7,009 nt of DNA from an uncultured Collinsella sp. (GTDB lineage Bacteria; Actinomycetota; Coriobacteriia; Coriobacteriales; Coriobacteriaceae), in the NCBI GenBank assembly GCA_902495955.1, contig CABUZE010000044.1, forward strand, positions 1 through 7,009, written 5' to 3'. This document shows positions 6,396 to 7,009 of this stretch, in pieces; within the stretch, counting starts at the first letter, position 1, and the number at the start of each line of letters is the position of its first letter. The notes beneath the pieces are model-generated. The model was not told the DNA's origin. It was given only the letters and a program-made list of their open reading frames with translations, and made no database searches. Both the position numbers and the translations under genes were made by a program.

Positions 6396-6425
6396 ACCAG
6401 TGGTTTCTAAACTGGTAGTAACCAC
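6396..6425. promoter_or_regulatory. GntR-family operator in the PTS operon leader
   Basis: CTGGTAGTAACCAC (6412-6425) matches the agaS operator at 13 of 14 positions. A further ACCAGT half-site at 6396-6401 forms an inverted repeat with ACTGGT at 6411-6416. The whole block lies about 10-40 bases downstream of the predicted transcription start, a position suited to blocking elongation or early initiation. Confidence 0.72.
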
Positions 6426-6441
6426 GTGACGTGTTGTTGTC

Positions 6442-6450
6442 ACTATATCA
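6442..6450 (-). promoter_or_regulatory. PTS operon promoter, extended -10 box
   Basis: The minus strand reads TGATATAGT (6450-6442), an extended -10 (TG-N-TATAGT). No good -35 box is found at 16-18 bases upstream, which is common with extended -10 promoters. The predicted start near 6435 gives a leader of about 140 bases. Confidence 0.5.
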
Positions 6451-6517
6451 CCCCAGAAGAGGTCGCTTTCCTTGATTCATACGGTAAAACGTTTTTGCAC
6501 CGCTCACGGTGATAAAT

Positions 6518-6534
6518 CGACCGTTTACCGGTCG
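6518..6534. repeat. palindrome with CGGTAAACGGTCG motif
   Basis: CGACCGTTTACCGGTCG has perfect 6-bp arms (CGACCG/CGGTCG) around TTTAC. Its minus strand contains CGGTAAACGGTCG, which recurs with one base changed at 6748-6736. It is probably a binding site for an unidentified regulator. Confidence 0.55.
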
Positions 6535-6550
6535 TTAACACTTCTACCTG

Positions 6551-6564
6551 CGGTTTTGAAACCG
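6551..6564. repeat. palindrome CGGTTT-TG-AAACCG
   Basis: Perfect 6-bp arms with a two-base centre, overlapped by GAAACCGTTTC (6558-6568) and TTTCGAAA (6565-6572). It is an operator-like cluster with no recognised owner. Confidence 0.4.
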
Positions 6565-6581
6565 TTTCGAAATGTTTTGGC

Positions 6582-6598
6582 AAAAGATCGGATCTTTT
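6582..6598. repeat. palindrome AAAAGATC-G-GATCTTTT
   Basis: Perfect 8-bp arms around a single central G. The one-base centre rules out a stable RNA hairpin over the full arm length, so a dimeric protein site is the better reading. Confidence 0.5.
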
Positions 6599-6691
6599 CC
6601 TGTGTCTAAACAACGCAGGGCGGCTAAAAATAGCGTGAAGAAAAATTGCAGGTCATTGTGAAGATATGTGAATTGGTCTTTTTGACTTAAT

Positions 6692-6708
6692 ACCAGTTAG
6701 AACCAGTT
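6692..6708. promoter_or_regulatory. possible distal GntR half-sites, direct repeat
   Basis: ACCAGTTAGAACCAGTT contains two ACCAGTT half-sites in the same orientation, 10 bp apart. They match the half-site of the two CTGGT operators but are not arranged as an inverted repeat. They lie nearly 400 bp upstream of EIIA. Confidence 0.35.
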
Positions 6709-6718
6709 TTGAGATTAT

Positions 6719-6748
6719 CGGTGAACGGTAGTTTTCGACCGTTCACCG
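6719..6748. repeat. 11-bp perfect inverted repeat carrying two CGGTGAACGGT motifs
   Basis: CGGTGAACGGT (6719-6729) and ACCGTTCACCG (6738-6748) pair perfectly around an 8-base loop. No T-run follows on either strand, so it is not a terminator. It could be a tandem binding site for the factor that also recognises 6518-6530, or a hairpin in an unmapped transcript. Confidence 0.7.
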
Positions 6749-6754
6749 GTTACT

Positions 6755-6768
6755 TGCAATCGTTTGCA
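6755..6768. promoter_or_regulatory. LacI-family-like operator
   Basis: TGCAATCGTTTGCA is a palindrome with TGCAA/TTGCA arms and a central CG, the classic layout of LacI-family operators (including catabolite-repression sites). No LacI-type gene is visible here; the regulator may be encoded downstream of 7009 or elsewhere. Confidence 0.45.
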
Positions 6769-6876
6769 GTTGTTTTCCCAGATGAATTAGGGAAGCGCGA
6801 TGGAGCGCTTGCGCGATCACGGGAAGTTTTTGGCATTTGTCCTCATCCCCCGAACGCCAAACTCCGGCATCCAAAA

Positions 6877-6891
6877 TGAGCTAATAGCTCA
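6877..6891. repeat. palindrome TGAGCTA-A-TAGCTCA
   Basis: Perfect 7-bp arms around one A, about 45 bp upstream of the -35 area of the rightward promoter. That distance suits an activator or an auxiliary repressor site for the divergent gene. Confidence 0.45.
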
Positions 6892-6934
6892 CGCTAATCG
6901 TTTTCAATCATTACTTACTCAGTATACGTAATTA

Positions 6935-6975
6935 TTTATCGTTTATCGTTAATTTTGATATGATACAAGTATCAT
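6935..6975 (+). promoter_or_regulatory. promoter and operator of the divergent rightward gene
   Basis: TGATATGAT (6956-6964) is an extended -10 box; upstream TTTATC (6935-6940) is a poor -35. A perfect 7-bp inverted repeat, ATGATAC-AA-GTATCAT (6960-6975), overlaps the -10 box and the expected start near 6971. A repressor bound there would block initiation. The leader to the ATG at 6999 is about 28 bases. Confidence 0.6.
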
Positions 6976-6998
6976 CCAAAACGCCGATTGGAGGAGTT

Positions 6999-7009
6999 AT
7001 GGTCCACCG
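6999..7009 (+). CDS. start of a divergent gene, only M-V-H visible
   Basis: ATG at 6999 is preceded by GGAGGAG (6990-6996) and lies about 28 bases past a promoter with an overlapping palindrome. Three full codons are seen before the window ends, so the product cannot be named. It is divergent from the PTS operon across a shared regulatory region and could be a regulator or another sugar-use gene, but nothing in the sequence decides this. Confidence 0.6.

Larger units (their letters stand above)
6296..6998. other. gene-free divergent regulatory region rich in inverted repeats
   Basis: This 703-bp stretch has no credible ORF on either strand and is more AT-rich than its surroundings. It separates the leftward PTS operon from a rightward gene. 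It holds a leftward promoter with an operator in the leader, a rightward promoter with a palindrome over the -10 box, and about ten other short inverted repeats. Several have perfect arms of 6-11 bp: 6518-6534, 6551-6564, 6582-6598, 6719-6748, 6793-6810 and 6877-6891. The individual sites are listed separately. Confidence 0.8.

Noticed and set aside
6682..6687. TTGACT as a plus-strand -35 box
   Set aside because: No acceptable -10 box lies 15-19 bases downstream; the sequence there is AGTTTT.
6719..6748. Terminator or attenuator for the PTS transcript
   Set aside because: The stem is strong, but no T-run follows on either strand and the predicted PTS promoter lies downstream of it.
6793..6810. 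tRNA or structured RNA gene around the AAGCGC/GCGCTT stem
   Set aside because: Only one 6-bp stem with a 6-base loop is seen; no cloverleaf, conserved T-loop or flanking promoter and terminator.
6877..6891. Terminator on the minus strand (stem followed by TTTT)
   Set aside because: The one-base centre leaves too short a stem with a usable loop, the T-run is only four bases, and no gene ends upstream of it on that strand.

Overview
The window is a sugar-phosphotransferase locus read almost entirely on the minus strand. It suggests a high-GC anaerobic gut bacterium, most likely a member of the Coriobacteriia such as Collinsella. That guess rests on protein style, GC-rich coding sequence and the mannose-family PTS layout; no rRNA or other taxonomic marker is present, so it is moderately confident at best.

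Layout in the direction of transcription (right to left). At the far right edge a divergent plus-strand gene begins at 6999, with only three full codons visible. Between it and the PTS operon lies a 703-bp gene-free region (6296-6998) packed with inverted repeats, two candidate promoters and GntR-type operators. The PTS operon runs 6295 to 3089: EIIA, a YajC-like membrane protein, EIIB, EIIC and EIID. Several junctions overlap or are tightly spaced, and a strong hairpin terminator ends the operon at about 3022-2983. A GntR/HutC-family repressor follows (2903-2172) with its own candidate promoter. Next is an AgaS-type SIS-domain sugar-phosphate deaminase/isomerase (2057-891), with an operator beside a TATAAT promoter box and a strong terminator at 872-830. 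Last is an N-acetylhexosamine-6-phosphate deacetylase (772 to beyond the left edge), cut off at its C-terminus.

How the genes fit together: EIIA and EIIB relay phosphate from HPr to an amino sugar (GalNAc, GlcNAc, galactosamine or a related glycan fragment) imported by EIIC/EIID. The deacetylase removes the acetyl group and the AgaS enzyme deaminates and isomerises the hexosamine phosphate. In the canonical Aga pathway this gives tagatose-6-phosphate, whose kinase and aldolase are not in this window. The GntR protein is the obvious candidate to bind the near-identical CTGGTAGTAACCA(G/C) sites upstream of agaS and of the PTS operon.

The less ordinary points are: an acidic insertion of roughly 70-95 residues in EIID; a YajC paralogue inside the PTS operon; two tandem hairpins between EIIB and EIIC; and a recurring CGGTRAACGGTCG motif, including an 11-bp perfect inverted repeat, among many other palindromes in the divergent intergenic region. 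I see no mobile element, CRISPR array, tRNA or rRNA.
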